Counted from the stretch's first letter, positions 23,038 to 34,636 are shown. The stretch: DNA of 64,000 nucleotides from Auricularia sp. M13 (GCA_037042915.1 CM073197.1:2976001-3040000), one strand, 5' to 3'. Made by a program: numbers and translations. The notes: generated by a model not told the origin, from the letters alone.

Positions 23038-23597
23038 GGGTTTGTTATTTTTCTTGGGCTGTGGGTCACAATGGATGAGTGACTCAGATAAAGCAGCCAG
23101 TCGTCGTAAGACTCACCCTTTTCATGCTGCCAGGGTCGTGGCGGCGATGCTGAAATCGAAAGTTGACGATCGCAGACCAATTTATACAGAGCTGTTGTAT
23201 TTTGGTCAGGGAAAGTGCCACCGTGCTTCGAGTCGTTGCCAAGGTTCCGGGAGAATAATCGACGCATTACGCCTATTGTGTCTGAGAAGCACACAAATTC
23301 GTCCGATTGGCAAGTGCGAGCGGCAACAATGATACACAATGGTTACAATAGATACAGTACGTACAGTCTGATGCAGGATGTATGCAATACAGCTTGGTCC
23401 TGTTGCGGCAATGACGCGATGGGGAATGTTGGCAGACAAGGAGGTGAAACGGAGCGGAGCGCGATTTGGAGACAAGCAGAGGAAGAAAGGGCGGTGAGGG
23501 AGCGCGAGTTTGGCGCCAGCGACGTTGGAGAGCGCGAAAGAGGGATGCAGGAGATAACTGGGAAGTGCCTTGACTTGCGCCGAAGAAAGAAGTGGAC

Positions 23598-24788
23598 TCA
23601 GGCTCTTGCGCCGGAGCTCGACGACAACGAAGAGCCGTTGCGAAGTCCAACTCGACGAGCACGTCGTTCCGCCCGTGTATGAATAGCCTGTGCACACGTA
23701 GCATATGCGCCGCGAACCTTGGGCGTCAGCTTTCCCTTTCCACCAAGATGCGCAAACCAGTACAGAAGCGAAAGTTGCATTGCGGGCGAAACGCTGCGAA
23801 CAGTTGGATCGTCGCCGAGAGAGAGCTGCCAGGCTGCTTGCTGGTAGTCCAATTCCTCGAGCGCCTCCTTCTCGTGCATCGCACCGCGATACAGCGATTC
23901 TATCGCGGTGGTCGAGACAGGACCTGCGCTCGACAACGTTAGGTTGGTAGCTTGTTGTTCTGGCGGCGCTGGAAGCTCGACTGCGACCAGCACCACTGCG
24001 TCGGTGGTGCGGTGACGACGCCTGGGAGAGGAACGGGACGCAAGCTCGCGCGGGAATCCAAAGCTCGCGGAAGGTATGGGCGACGGGATTGAAGGGGAAT
24101 GAAGAAGAGGGCTGGTGCTCCATTGCGGGTCGGGGGCACGTGATGGGTCAACGCGGAAGAGCGGATCGAGCACGCCGAGGTGGGAAGGATGGTTGAATTG
24201 GTCGGAGCTCCGTCGTCGACCATCGTCTAGCCCGTATGGATGCACCATTGTAAAGGTATTTGGGTTGGCTGTGGCTGGGGAGCTGTGAAATCTTTGAACC
24301 AGGGAAATACACTCCGAGTAGGCATTTGGGACGTACGACTGCGGTATGGGCGACCCCACAGTACCCATGTGATAGACACGTTCAGAGCGCCCGATTGGAA
24401 GGGCCAGGAGCGCATCGGGAACATGCATACGTGGCACTGGCTGGCTAACGTTTCGTTGAGCTGTCACTGAGCCACGGCGAGTCATATCGACTTGGCTGTC
24501 GAGCGCTTGGAAAGCGCCTCGCGCATGGCTTGAGCCTGGCCCATCGGCATACGGGTCGTAGAGCTGGCGTTGCACATTGGTATACGCGTGCGGCTGCGAT
24601 ATTGCGCGCTGGTGGCCTTGACCAGGAGCTGGCGAGCCATCGTCTTCAGGTGCGACCTCTGCGCGCGCATAGCTATAAGACGCCGTGTGCAAGCCCCGAA
24701 CACGCGATCTACCGCGACCGCGTGGGCGGCCTGGTGGAGAGCGAGCGTCGTCGTGTAGGTGTTCCGGTGGTTGGGGGACAAGGTCCAT
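23598..24788 (-). CDS. Unrecognised low-complexity protein, 396 aa
   Basis: A single long frame starts at the ATG at 24788; the reading could extend upstream only with a non-ATG codon. The N-terminal two thirds are rich in Ser, Pro, Arg and Gly. A more ordered segment, MHEKEALEELDYQQAAWQLS through MQLSLLYWFAHLGGKGKL, follows near residues 310-370. The tail is Arg- and Ser-rich. No known domain was recognised. Length and lack of stops in GC-rich sequence are the main support. Confidence 0.45.
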   Translation of the reverse strand: MDLVPQPPEHLHDDARSPPGRPRGRGRSRVRGLHTASYSYARAEVAPEDDGSPAPGQGHQRAISQPHAYTNVQRQLYDPYADGPGSSHARGAFQALDSQVDMTRRGSVTAQRNVSQPVPRMHVPDALLALPIGRSERVYHMGTVGSPIPQSYVPNAYSECISLVQRFHSSPATANPNTFTMVHPYGLDDGRRRSSDQFNHPSHLGVLDPLFRVDPSRAPDPQWSTSPLLHSPSIPSPIPSASFGFPRELASRSSPRRRHRTTDAVVLVAVELPAPPEQQATNLTLSSAGPVSTTAIESLYRGAMHEKEALEELDYQQAAWQLSLGDDPTVRSVSPAMQLSLLYWFAHLGGKGKLTPKVRGAYATCAQAIHTRAERRARRVGLRNGSSLSSSSGARA

Positions 24789-25692
24789 GGCGCGGCCGAA
24801 CACCGAGGGGCAAACGCCCGTTTTAAAATACCGTCAGGAGCACGTTACGAGAACTATTGCCGGATAATATGCGCCGAGACTTCCTGGAACCCAGGTAGCG
24901 CAAAAGACGACACACTGGCGCTCAGTGGTGGTCTGGCTAGGATGATTGTGCCACCATGGGCAGGAGCCGTGGGCTGATACTCCTGAGCGGCCTATGAGGC
25001 CTGTGTAAATATGAAGAGACGCTTCATCGCACCGCCAGAGTGGATATCCGTGAAGGCGTAGAAAGAAACCACCCCCCGCACTTGCAGAGCAGGAAATTGA
25101 GCGACCTTGGTTGGACCTTGGACATCTTTAGTTGGACCTCATCGGTGTGAACAGGCGAATGTCGCATGTAACGAGTTTTGTGAAGGCCCTGATGTCCCGC
25201 GCATTCAAAGGCGCGCGAAGGTTCGAGCAGGTTGTGATGCAAAGACTGTCGAAGTCAAGTCGAAGCAAATGAAAGTCCTGATCATGACCCTCCGGCAAGC
25301 CCAGCCCGTAACTCAAGGTACATTCTGGTGCATGACAGGGCTAAGGTATTTCCCTTTTGCATGGGGCCTGTTGTATGACTGGGTTCGCCAACTGGAGCTC
25401 AGGAAGACCGTGACGAACATGAAGAGCGGTCGCGGCAGAACGGTACATATATAGAGACTCCGACGCGCCTTTTTCCTGTTCCGTCGCCATAGGTACTCTA
25501 CCGCCAGCACGAAAGTCATGACTTTCTCCTTTTATTCACACCTGAACTTGAGGTATGGTTTTAAGTTTAAAAATCGTTCTGCGAGGATCTCAGGCTGGGC
25601 TCCGGCCCGGGAATATTCCCGTGCTGACATCACCTGACAAAGCAACACTCGCCGTCGCTGACCTGACCTTGCCCTCTTACCTTTCGACCGAA
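24789..25692. other. Divergent intergenic stretch
   Basis: No exon is supported. A TATA-like TATATAGAG near 25449 lies about 240 nt before the SDR start codon, somewhat far for a core promoter. Confidence 0.45.
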
Positions 25693-26985
25693 ATGGCAGA
25701 CACACCAGAAAAGCTCCTTGAGTCGCTCAGCAGTGCTCAATTGCACAATTTATCTGGCCTTGTAGCTGTTATCACTGGTGGTTCGACAGTGCGTTCGTGC
25801 TGTTCAACGAACACAGACCCGGTGCTGATCACTGCTGACATGACAGGGAATTGGACTCATGATTGCGACAACCCTGCTCGCCAATGGCGCGAAAGTTTAT
25901 ATCATCGGTCTGGATCAGAACCAAGTCGACGATGTGGTCAAAATCTACGACAAGGCGGTTGGAGGACGCCTGATCGGGCTCGCAGGAGATGTCACAAAGA
26001 AGGTGCGCATCTCTGGTGCATGAATGCATGATCCAACTGCTGATCTTGGAGCTCCAGAGCGAAGCAAAGCGGCTCGCAGAGGAGCTTTCCGTGCGCGAGG
26101 GCTACATCAATGTTCTCTTTAACAACGCCGGTGTGGTGAGTCTCCTCATGTTCCCCCGAAACGACGGAATCTTACGACTCGACAGCTCGGCCCTGCGATC
26201 AAGGATCTCAAGAAAAACACGAACGTTGAAGATTATCAAAAGGCATTCGATGTCTACTCCGAGGACGACTTCCACGCAGTCTCGAGCGTCAACACATTCG
26301 GCCTGTACTTCATGGCAGTGGCGTTCCTCAAACTCCTCGATGCCAGCAAGTCGCACCCTAGAGGAAGCAAATTTCCGCCTCAGGTCATCATCACTTCCAG
26401 CATGAATGCGTGGTCAAAGATGAGCCGTTCTTCCTGGCAATCTATGTGATCTCTTACTAAGATCCGCCACACGACCCAGACACAGCTGGACGAGGGATCC
26501 CATACCTACTCTCGAAGTCAGCGGCAGCCCATCTCACCAAGATTCTCGCACACGAGTTCATCCCTCTGAAGATTCGCGTCAACGGTATTGCGCCTGGGTG
26601 AGCATTTCCCTGCCTGCGGTGTAAGACTTCAGCCATGTTGACCGTGCCTAAAGATTATTTGCGACTGGGATGTGAGCATTCGCGTCCGTCTTTCCGTCAA
26701 GCCCGCTCACGCCTATGTTAGGACCACACAGGGGGTCAATTCTCTGGGATTCACGGCGACTGACCGCGCGCAATGCGCGAAAGACGCGATCTTCCAGGTT
26801 CCATTTGGTCAGTCCGGCGGGCACACCGACATGGGAAAGCTGGCCCTTATGCTCGTCACAAACGAGTTCATCAACGGTGCGCAGCTCTCGGAAATCCGTA
26901 TGCCTTCGCCGGCTCATTAGACTTTGCAGGAGAGATTGTGTTGATCGACGGAGGCACACTCCTACGCCACCCAGCCTCGTACTAA
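25693..26985 (+). CDS. Short-chain dehydrogenase/reductase with one doubtful splice site
   Basis: SDRs are NAD(P)-dependent oxidoreductases. Exons 25693-25788, 25847-26002, 26058-26135, 26186-26419, 26462 (or 26480)-26597, 26654-26671, 26722-26876 and 26930-26985 cover a complete SDR. They show the cofactor motif TGGSTGIG, the structural NNAG, the catalytic Ser in ITSSMNAW, the YLLSK active site and the C-terminal INGEIVLIDGG. After SSMNAWSK the expected donor reads AAGATGAGCC; no GT or GC donor gives the phase needed to join the next exon. Reading through meets a stop. Either a donor has been lost, making this a recent pseudogene, or there is a base error. Substrate unknown. Confidence 0.75.
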
Positions 26986-27925
26986 GACAATGAAGCAGAA
27001 GTCCGCCCTGCGGATGTGTAAATTGAACACGTATCTGAACAACATTCGAGCACACCGTTACTTAACACAGCGGCATCGTCTCGCGTCATCGAATTTCAGT
27101 CACTTTGACTCGCCCATCTCCTGCCAGATGGATTGCGAGCCTCCATTTCTTGAGTCACACCATCGTTACACCAAGCTCAAGGAGTAAGGAGAATGCCTCT
27201 TATCAAGCACAGTCGCGCCCAACGTCACGCACATGACCTCCCTTGCGCCGTTAGCAGCGTCGCACGCGAGAACCTCCACGTTGTACCAGCGTGCGGTTTA
27301 TACCTCCCTCGTCACCCGATCATGGCGTAACTAGTAGCCTCAACATTCTGCTCGCACGACAACGAGTGTCACAACACCACAGACTCGAGGTTTCTTGCAG
27401 ATATATGCATCCGCGTGCGTACTACGCGCATTCAAATCCGTTGCGGCGTCGCGAGACGTCCGCCTGAAGCTTCAAGCTTGAAGTTTGAAGCTTGAAGTTG
27501 CACGCCGGAGGTTTGCGGAAAGGGAAAGCGAGCACGTGCACCGATGCACAGCTTTCCAAAAGGCTATCCCCTGCTGTATCGTAAACAACGATCGACCCCT
27601 CTCCGCACGTGGGAGTTCGAAGAGTGCAATTGCCGTATAGGCGGTCCCGCTTCGAAGCTCTCACACAGACGGTGCAAGCGCTGCGCCCGTCTCACCGGAC
27701 CCCGCTCGACATGGAGCAAGTTAAGCGCCGCAGAAGCGTCGGCGAACCGGATAAACCACTGCGAAGAGCCTTCGAAATGAGTCGCAAGTGAAGAATAGGT
27801 ATGTATCGCAGCGCCTCCCGGGATTACATTAGACGACTGCACAGCCGCGGTGTTCCATATAAAGAGGGTGGGGAGAACAACGCTTTCGAGACCATTCCCG
27901 CGCCCACTGAGTCGCCTCAGAAATC
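26986..27925. other. Intergenic stretch with a short palindromic patch
   Basis: No gene is supported. At 27466-27500, GAAGCTT-type words repeat in both orientations, including the 14-bp palindrome CTTCAAGCTTGAAG. A TATA box at 27858 serves the next gene. Confidence 0.45.
27858..27864 (+). promoter_or_regulatory. TATA box of the small secreted peptide gene
   Basis: TATAAAG lies 68 nt before the ATG at 27926, a spacing typical of strongly expressed fungal genes. Confidence 0.55.
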
Positions 27926-28096
27926 ATGCTCGCCCTCCGCATCGCCCTCATTGCTCTCATGTCCGCGGTCGCCTATGGCGCTGCTTTGCCTTTCAACCCT
28001 TCGGAGACCTCTGGAGAGCTTGGCGCTGACTCGACGATCAAGAGAGCAGTGGCATGTGAAGCCGTCGGTGAACTCGGCGCATGCTCTACCATCTAG
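27926..28096 (+). CDS. Small secreted peptide precursor with a Kex2 site
   Basis: The 56-aa product has three parts visible in the sequence: a hydrophobic signal of about 20 residues ending AYGAA, a 20-residue acidic pro-segment ending in the dibasic pair KR, and a 16-residue tail AVACEAVGELGACSTI with two cysteines. Kexin cleavage after KR would release the 16-mer, in which the cysteines could form one disulfide. This layout is that of a processed secreted peptide; the role is unknown. A TATA box lies 68 nt upstream. A GTGAGA...GCAG intron appears to lie in the 3' untranslated region at 28118-28164. I found no splicing alternative that extends the protein. Confidence 0.65.
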   Translation: MLALRIALIALMSAVAYGAALPFNPSETSGELGADSTIKRAVACEAVGELGACSTI

Positions 28097-28117
28097 AGGC
28101 TGCGCTCACAGTGGCAG

Positions 28118-28164
28118 GTGAGATGAGTTCTCTTTTCAACCTAAGAGATGCTAATACCTTGCAG
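28118..28164 (+). other. Probable 3' UTR intron of the small peptide gene
   Basis: The sequence shows CAG/GTGAGATGAG at the donor, a GCTAAT branch-like word and CCTTGCAG at the acceptor, all after the stop codon. Its presence supports real transcription here. Confidence 0.4.
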
Positions 28165-28685
28165 CATCCACGTTCCCCTTGAAGATGCTTTACTTTCTGT
28201 ATTAATCACGCACATTGTTGATATTGTATACCGCGTCGATTGTATCACTTCAAGCTTGAATCTGAATTATTCCGAAACGCCGCATACGTGAAGTCTGAAG
28301 GCACCCTGATATACAAGTACGTTTTCATCCTTGTTGACCACTTCAAGACCTTTGAAGAGTTCAATATATCGAGCACTGCTCAGTCACCACGGTAGGATGC
28401 TCAGAATGTGTTCAACGAATGAATTTCTTCTGGGGTGCACGCTGCGAGATACATCTGGGTGGAGAGGAGCTACAGAGGCGGACAGAGAGGCTACAGTGTG
28501 CGGGCGGAAAAGAGGATTGCGAGTTACTGCAGGAGGCATGCAGAAAAGATGGTAGGATTCAGCGACGGGGGAGCGTTGGTTATGGATGATGATGGTACAA
28601 ATGCTGGTGACAATTGCCGAAAGGAAAGCAAGGCATGCAATGCACGCGAGTCCTGGGTATACAGAGTCGGAGAAGGTCACACGCC
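28165..28685. other. Intergenic stretch
   Basis: AT-rich 3' flank of the peptide gene followed by purine-rich sequence. No exon is supported. Confidence 0.45.
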
Positions 28686-29530
28686 TCAGCGGGAGGGCCG
28701 CAGGTCGCGACTTTGTCGCGACGGGCGCGCGTACTTCTCGTCGTCGAGGGACACGGTGATCATGCCGGCGGCTGCCTGACGCGCACCCACTACCGCCGCA
28801 TTGTCGTGCTTCGCGGGATTCGACATGCCCCTGAGCTTCTTTTCACCTCCGTCATAGTGGCCGCGTTTTTCGGACGCGTGGACGACGTGCACGGGCAGTA
28901 GCGGCGCGACGCTGCTCTCGCTCTTGTGCGCGGCGGGCAGGACGCCGAGCTCTACGCTCTCTTCGGTCTTGTCGGAGCTGCTGCCGGACGAGGCGCCACT
29001 CGACGTCCCCACGGCCGGCGCGTCGGACTTGTCGTGTCGCCACCAGGAGCGCAGGCCGCCAAGCATTCTACGCAGGTAGAAGAACCAGAAGATGACGACC
29101 ACTATGGTGAAGCCCACGGCCAGAAAGACAATCATTCCAACTCGCAGGCCAGCAGAGTTCGCCGGAGCAGTTGCAGCTCTGCCTGTGGAGGAAGGGACCA
29201 AGACATCGCTCTGCCGGGGCGTCAGTGAACAGTGTACGAGCAAATCTGAAAATGTCGCGCCTCTGCAGATGCCAAGGATGGCGCTGCGCCCTCCAGTAAT
29301 GACATGAGGTCTGCGGCGAGGACAACGTGGGCGTCGGTATCGGAAGGCACGGCCAGGGGCACGGTCGCAGACAAGCTCGACGTCACATAGGCGCGCCGGG
29401 GAGTAGCCAGGGCGGGGACGGGCATATGTAGGTCTACACACGCAGCGCTGTCGTGGTGGGTGTAAGAGGCCAACCCTCGCGGGGGGCACGCGCACACAGG
29501 GGCCGCGTCGTCTTCTGGTTCGATTGTGAC
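28686..29530 (-). CDS. Single-pass membrane protein with an extracellular N-terminal region
   Basis: The C-terminal part is clear: a Ser/Thr/Ala-rich stalk, one hydrophobic helix (VGMIVFLAVGFTIVVVIFWF), a basic stop-transfer sequence YLRRMLGG, and a cytoplasmic tail of about 150 residues rich in Ser, Lys and Glu. Upstream on the same strand, a second frame at 29497-29222 encodes a folded-looking segment with several cysteines (VCACPP, SAACVDL, FQICSY), probably the extracellular domain. The join between the two and the true start were not resolved: the only phase-compatible intron I found would be 22 nt, which is too short. The type I orientation is inference. Confidence 0.45.
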
Positions 29531-30530
29531 GCGCGGAATGCACAGAAGCGCGCGGCGGCGGCCTTAGAAGTTGGGATCCTGAGCCACCATTTTCGTCTGC
29601 GCCGCGTGCATGCAGCCCAGCGCGAGTCCCGCGCAATGAAGTTCTTGCATGAGAACTCTACGTAGCTGATTCCGGAAAACAATGTGGCAGGTTCAGATGA
29701 CAGGAGATTTTTCGCAGTCCGCACCGGGATCTAAAACTGCTTGTCTTCTCTTCGGACGGGCGCTTCACCGTTGCGCCAATCTCAGATTTAACCACTGGCA
29801 AACGACGTCCTTGCGCATAATTCACCGGGTTTGCCTCGTTGCACGGAATGCGCCTCGAATCACACGTGCATCACCTGCTCATTCCGAAGTTGTGTGCATT
29901 GCCCGATGCGATCTAGAAGGCCCTTGGTCACTTCGGAGGGCCAGCATATCTGTTTGATCTTTCTTTGCATTTCGCGAAATTGCTCCCACACCAGGGGCAG
30001 ATATTGGCCAGAACATTGGCGACAACTCCCAGTCGAAACGGGCCTGCGCGCGGATCCAGGCCACTGGCACTCGTCTTCAGAGAACGATGCCGCCTTCAAA
30101 TGCTGCTGACCAGTCAACGCATGAATGGCAGAGTGGGGCAGCCGCATTGCCTCTGGTACAGGGTCTTTTCGAATCTGTCACAGTCAACTAGCTCAAGAAA
30201 ACGCGGCGCTCACGAAAGTGTACATTCAGACTGCTTGTCAAAAATCGACTGGCCATTTCACACAGGCGTAACTTTCAACTACGCGATGCTCTGCAGACTC
30301 TGCGCTATGATTTAGGGGATGGAAATTCTTTGCGCGGACACGATCCCAATTTTGTGACACGTCTTCTCTGGCATGACCTCACGTCTTACCGCTACTTTCG
30401 ATGGGCAACTCAGATCGGCTCCACCGCTAGGACTGCGCCCGACAAAGAGTGTCTATAAGAGAACTCGTGCCTATGCGATACAGGCCCAAGCCTCCGCTCA
30501 GCGTCTGGCCTCTGTCCCCACATCCGAGCT
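29531..30530. other. Intergenic stretch
   Basis: It may contain the unplaced 5' exon of the membrane protein gene. A TATA-like CTATAAGAG near 30453 precedes the decarboxylase start. No other feature is supported. Confidence 0.45.
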
Positions 30531-33500
30531 ATGGCTTACGTCGATCCTGAACGTCGTCATCCAGATCTCACCGCCCCTCAGCCAGGCCTGCAGGAAGACC
30601 ACCCGTCCGAGCATGTTGCCTTTGTTCCTGGCGTGCAAAGCTACCGTCATTCGGGTTACACCACCGCTCCGAGTCGTCATGACATGCGCGCCGCCGCCGG
30701 CCGACCGACTGCCATTCACGAGGCTATCGCCGCCTGGTTCCTCGGCCCGCAGGCAGAGAACTACGATATCCTCCTCGATCTCTTCAAGACTGCGGCAGAT
30801 GGACAGCGCGCCGCGCGTCTTGCCTATCACCCAGAGGATGGCGTCAGTATCTCCAAGTTGTCGCTTCAAAATGGAATCACCCTCACGTGACTTCAACCAG
30901 GAATTCATCACGGACCGTCTCCAGGCAAGCTCGCCGTTCAAGCTCAACGTCGCGAAGATGAAGCAGACCTTTACAGAGGTGATCGCGATGCTCAATGCCT
31001 ACTCGGTCCCGTTCTTCTCGCCGCGCTATGCGGGGCACATGTGCTTCGAAACGTCTATGCCCGCCATTGCGGGAATGCTCGCTACCATGCTTTTCAACCC
31101 TAATAATTGCGCGTTCGAGGCGAGTCCCTGGACGACGCTGATTGAGCTGCAAGTCGGGAGAGACATGTGCGAGATGCTGGGGTTCAGCGTCGAACCGGCT
31201 CCCAACGTGCCTGTTGGCTGGGGACACCTAGGTTGCGATGGTACCGTCGCCAACCTGGAATCTATCTGGTGAGTTTTTTGTACAGCCTATGTATTCGCAT
31301 GCATAGCTGACTATCGACGGTGACATCCAGGGCAGGTCTGTTACTTGCAGCATCATATTCGTATCATTTTCTCAATACTGTACGTTTATTCAGCGCGCAA
31401 CCTCAAGTTTTATCCTCTTTCCCTCCGTGACGCGATGGAACCCGGCCAGCCGCTCTTCTTCATATCCAACACATTCCGCGTGCCGCCCTGCGCATTCGAC
31501 CGCGCTCGCCCGGCGACGGAGTGGCCGCTCTTCAGCGAGCTCTCAGTGTGGGAGCTGCTCAACTTGCGCGTGGAGGACATCCTTGGCATCCCCGAGGCCC
31601 TCCACGCGCAGTTCGAGATCTCGCCGACGTGGCTTGACAACGCTCTCAAGCCGTTCCTCATCCAGACGCGCAGCAAGGACGTGCTGGAGAGGAGGTGGAT
31701 GATCGAAACGCCGCAGTACTTGATCTCCAACGTGAGTCCCGCACTCAGCGTCTATCCTCTCGCTCGAGTGGCTATTGCTTAACCGCACCCGCAGACGAAG
31801 CACTGCTCATGGCCTAAAGGCGCAGGTACGGGCTGAACCGCGTCCGCGGCCACTGCGCAGCGCATATGCTCACGTTATTCATAGCGATCGCTGGACTCGG
31901 CTCAGAAAATATGGTCGACGTCCACGTCGACAACAACGGGCACGTCGACATCGCGAAGCTGCGCGCCGCGCTCGCCGAGCGTCTCGCGCGCAAGCAGGCC
32001 GTTTACGCCGTCGTCGCCATCATCGGCTCGACCGAGGAGGGCGCTGTCGACCCCCTAGACGAGATCGTCCAGCTGCGCGCGGAGTTTCAGGCGCAGGGCA
32101 TGTCGTTCATGCTGCACGCGGACGCCGCGTGGGGAGGGTACTTCGCGTCGATGATTCGCGAGCCTAAGGCGCACGGCGGGGATCGCATCCCGAAGGATGG
32201 GCAACGCGAGTTCATGGCTACGTTGGCGCTCTCCGAGTCAGTAATTATCCTCTAGTCGCTCGCGCATGGGCAGGGCTGATGTTATTTCGAGGTATACAAT
32301 CACCCAGTTCCACGCGCTGAAACATGCCGACACGATCACAATTGATCCTCACAAGGTATGGGCTTCGTATCTGAAGCTCATGGTGAGGCTGACAACATTG
32401 TAGGCTGGGTGCGCGGCAATATCCCTTTGCAGACATGCGCTTACTTGTAGTTATCTCACAGCTATATCCCATACCCCGGTACGTCAACAAAGCGCTCATG
32501 AGGATTATATATCAAGTGTTGTTCGCAGCGGGGGGACTGTGCTACCGCGATGGCCGAATGCGCTACCTACTGAAGTGGTCAGCACCGTTTCTCATGCAGA
32601 GCTCAGGAGGGGAGAGTGCCGGCATCTACGGCGTGGAGGGAAGGTATGGAGGCGATATCCGCTCACCGCTGCCAATGTTCCTCACTATGCTACCCTAGCA
32701 AACCCGGCGCGCCTGCAGTTGCCTGCTACATGCACCACACCGTGATCCCACTCGACAAGTACGGTCATGGCGGTCTTCTGGGCGAAGCGGCCTTCGCAGC
32801 TGGACGAGTATAGTCTCCATCTCATATATTTTCCCGCAGGGAATATTGATGCACGCTCTTGTAGTTTGCGGCGCACTGGGCGGCCATGACCACCATCGAT
32901 CAGCCGTACCTCGTCGTCCCATTCAACGCGCTGCCGAGCGAAGCCCAGGGCGAGCACGCCGTCCAGGCGGAGAAGACGCTCATCCGCAACTGCATCCTCG
33001 GCAAAGCGAACGAGGAGATCTTCGACAACGAGGTCGCGATGAAGGAGCTGCGCGCGATCGGGTCCGACCTCAACATCAACACTTTTGCCTGCAACTTCCG
33101 CGTGAATGGGGTCATCAACGACGACGTCGAGGAGGTACGCTCTGCCAGTGCAGTACTCTGACGGGGCGCGACTTACAGTTAACACGCACGCACGCACACA
33201 CGCTCACAGGCTAACCACCTGAACGATCTCATCTTCGAGGAGCTGTCCGTGACGGACCCCCTGGAGCCGGTAGCCGGCACCCCGATGTTCCTGAGCAACA
33301 CGACGTTCGCGCTCGCCGATTACGGCGAGTGCGCGCAGAACTTCAAGCGGCGTCTGGGGCTGGAATGCCAGTCGTCCCAAGACTTGCGCGTGCTGCGCAA
33401 CGTCGTCATGTCGCCCTTCCAGACGGATGGCGACTTTGTCCAGAAGCTCGCGGATATCTTCGAGGGCACTCTGGCGAAGCATACGAGGGTTAGTGTGATT

Positions 33501-34566
33501 CTTTTTTGAGAGCTCTAACTGAGAGCTCTACTGTGCAGACGCTTGTATGGCGCAACACCATCCGCCCGCAGAAGCACGTCTTCACGATGCAGGGCACCGA
33601 CCAGCTGTACCTGTGCTACCAGCCGCAGTTCCACCTTGCCAACGCGCGCGTCCAGCTTATTCTCTCTGCAACGACAACGGCGGACGACTGGCGGATATTC
33701 ATCGGGCGCAAGATCCCGGAGGAGGTGTATACGTTGACGACCGAGGAGGACGTCACGTTGGACGATATCATCCGCAAGGGCACGTTCTCCGGGATCATCC
33801 AGTCGCTGTGAGCTGTCTCCCCCACCCCCCGCTCCTGCAGTCGTGGAACTTATCTCCGTGGCATATAAGGAACCCGGACGCGCCGCTCGAACTGCGCGTC
33901 CACCTCTCCAACGTGCGCGTCATCAAGAAGCGCCCGCTCGACGCCAAATGGCGCGACGCCGCCTACCCGCGCAGCAGCACGCCGTTCTACCTGTACGGCT
34001 CGCCCACCGCCGGCAGCGCGCACATCGCGCACATGCTGCTCTGCGCGCCCAACGCGCAGCTCTGCGCCGAGAACATCCAGCTGCACCTCGACACCAACGC
34101 CGCTCTCACCGCCGCGCAGCTCGCGCGGGGCGTCCTGGCGTTCGTCGACGTGCCCGAGGCGGCGATGCAGCCGATGACTTCGACGCCCCGCTTCTTTGCG
34201 CCGCGCGCGACATTCCGCGCGATGGTGTACGAGGACGGCCACCCCGCCGAGGCGCACGGGCCGGGGCTCGCTGCGCTCGCCGTGGGCCGGACGCCGTTGG
34301 CGACGGGGACGATGACGCTCGGGGAGGCGGTGTATGTTGATACTGTGCGGATTAACGAGGAGGTCACGTTGCCGGAGATGCCGCGGCGTCTTCCGGCGGG
34401 GGTGAATGCGCACGGCCGCGTGCGCAAGATGAACGAGCATCTGGAGGGCATTAGGGGACGGGAGGTGAGCGAGCAGGAGGAAGTCGCAGAGGACAATAGG
34501 GCGAGGGACGTGAGCGTGCAGCCTGAGGAGGAACTTGTCGTAGTGCCTCAGGTTGTATTGGCGTAA
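30531..34566 (+). CDS. PLP-dependent aromatic-amino-acid-type decarboxylase with C-terminal extension
   Basis: Group II decarboxylases remove CO2 from amino acids such as tyrosine or tryptophan. Fifteen exons join without a stop: 30531-30842, 30901-31268, 31331-31335, 31394-31731, 31795-31825, 31885-32236, 32292-32355, 32404-32408, 32462-32478, 32529-32643, 32699-32807, 32865-33134, 33210-33488, 33539-33807 and 33870-34566. The product is 1076 aa. LHADAAWGGYF holds the Asp expected to contact the PLP nitrogen. ITIDPHKAGYIPYPAGG holds the Schiff-base lysine (about residue 490). Two exons of only 5 nt are needed to build WAARNL and the AGYIPYP loop. The roughly 270-residue tail after VTLDDIIRKGTF resembles the extra domain of the non-canonical mushroom decarboxylases. 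Substrate is inferred only from family. Confidence 0.88.
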
Positions 34567-34636
34567 TCAAAAGTCGCGAATGTGTACTTGCCTCAGGTTG
34601 TATTGGCGTAATATAAAGTCGCAAATGTGTACAGTA
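34543..34636. repeat. 46-bp tandem duplication across the decarboxylase stop codon
   Basis: The string TGCCTCAGGTTGTATTGGCG begins at 34543 and again at 34589, and each copy continues with similar sequence ending near AATGTGTAC. The first copy encodes the last residues and stop of the decarboxylase; the second lies in the 3' flank. Confidence 0.8.

Noticed and set aside
25107-25454. 115-aa plus-strand ORF upstream of the SDR
   Set aside because: No ATG-based start with good context, no family resemblance and an overlapping frame of equal quality on the other strand.
33547-34566. Single 339-aa frame through the decarboxylase end, and the 33811 stop as the true C-terminus
   Set aside because: An intron at 33808-33869 joins the exons in frame; the first part of the long frame is out of frame with the conserved decarboxylase sequence.
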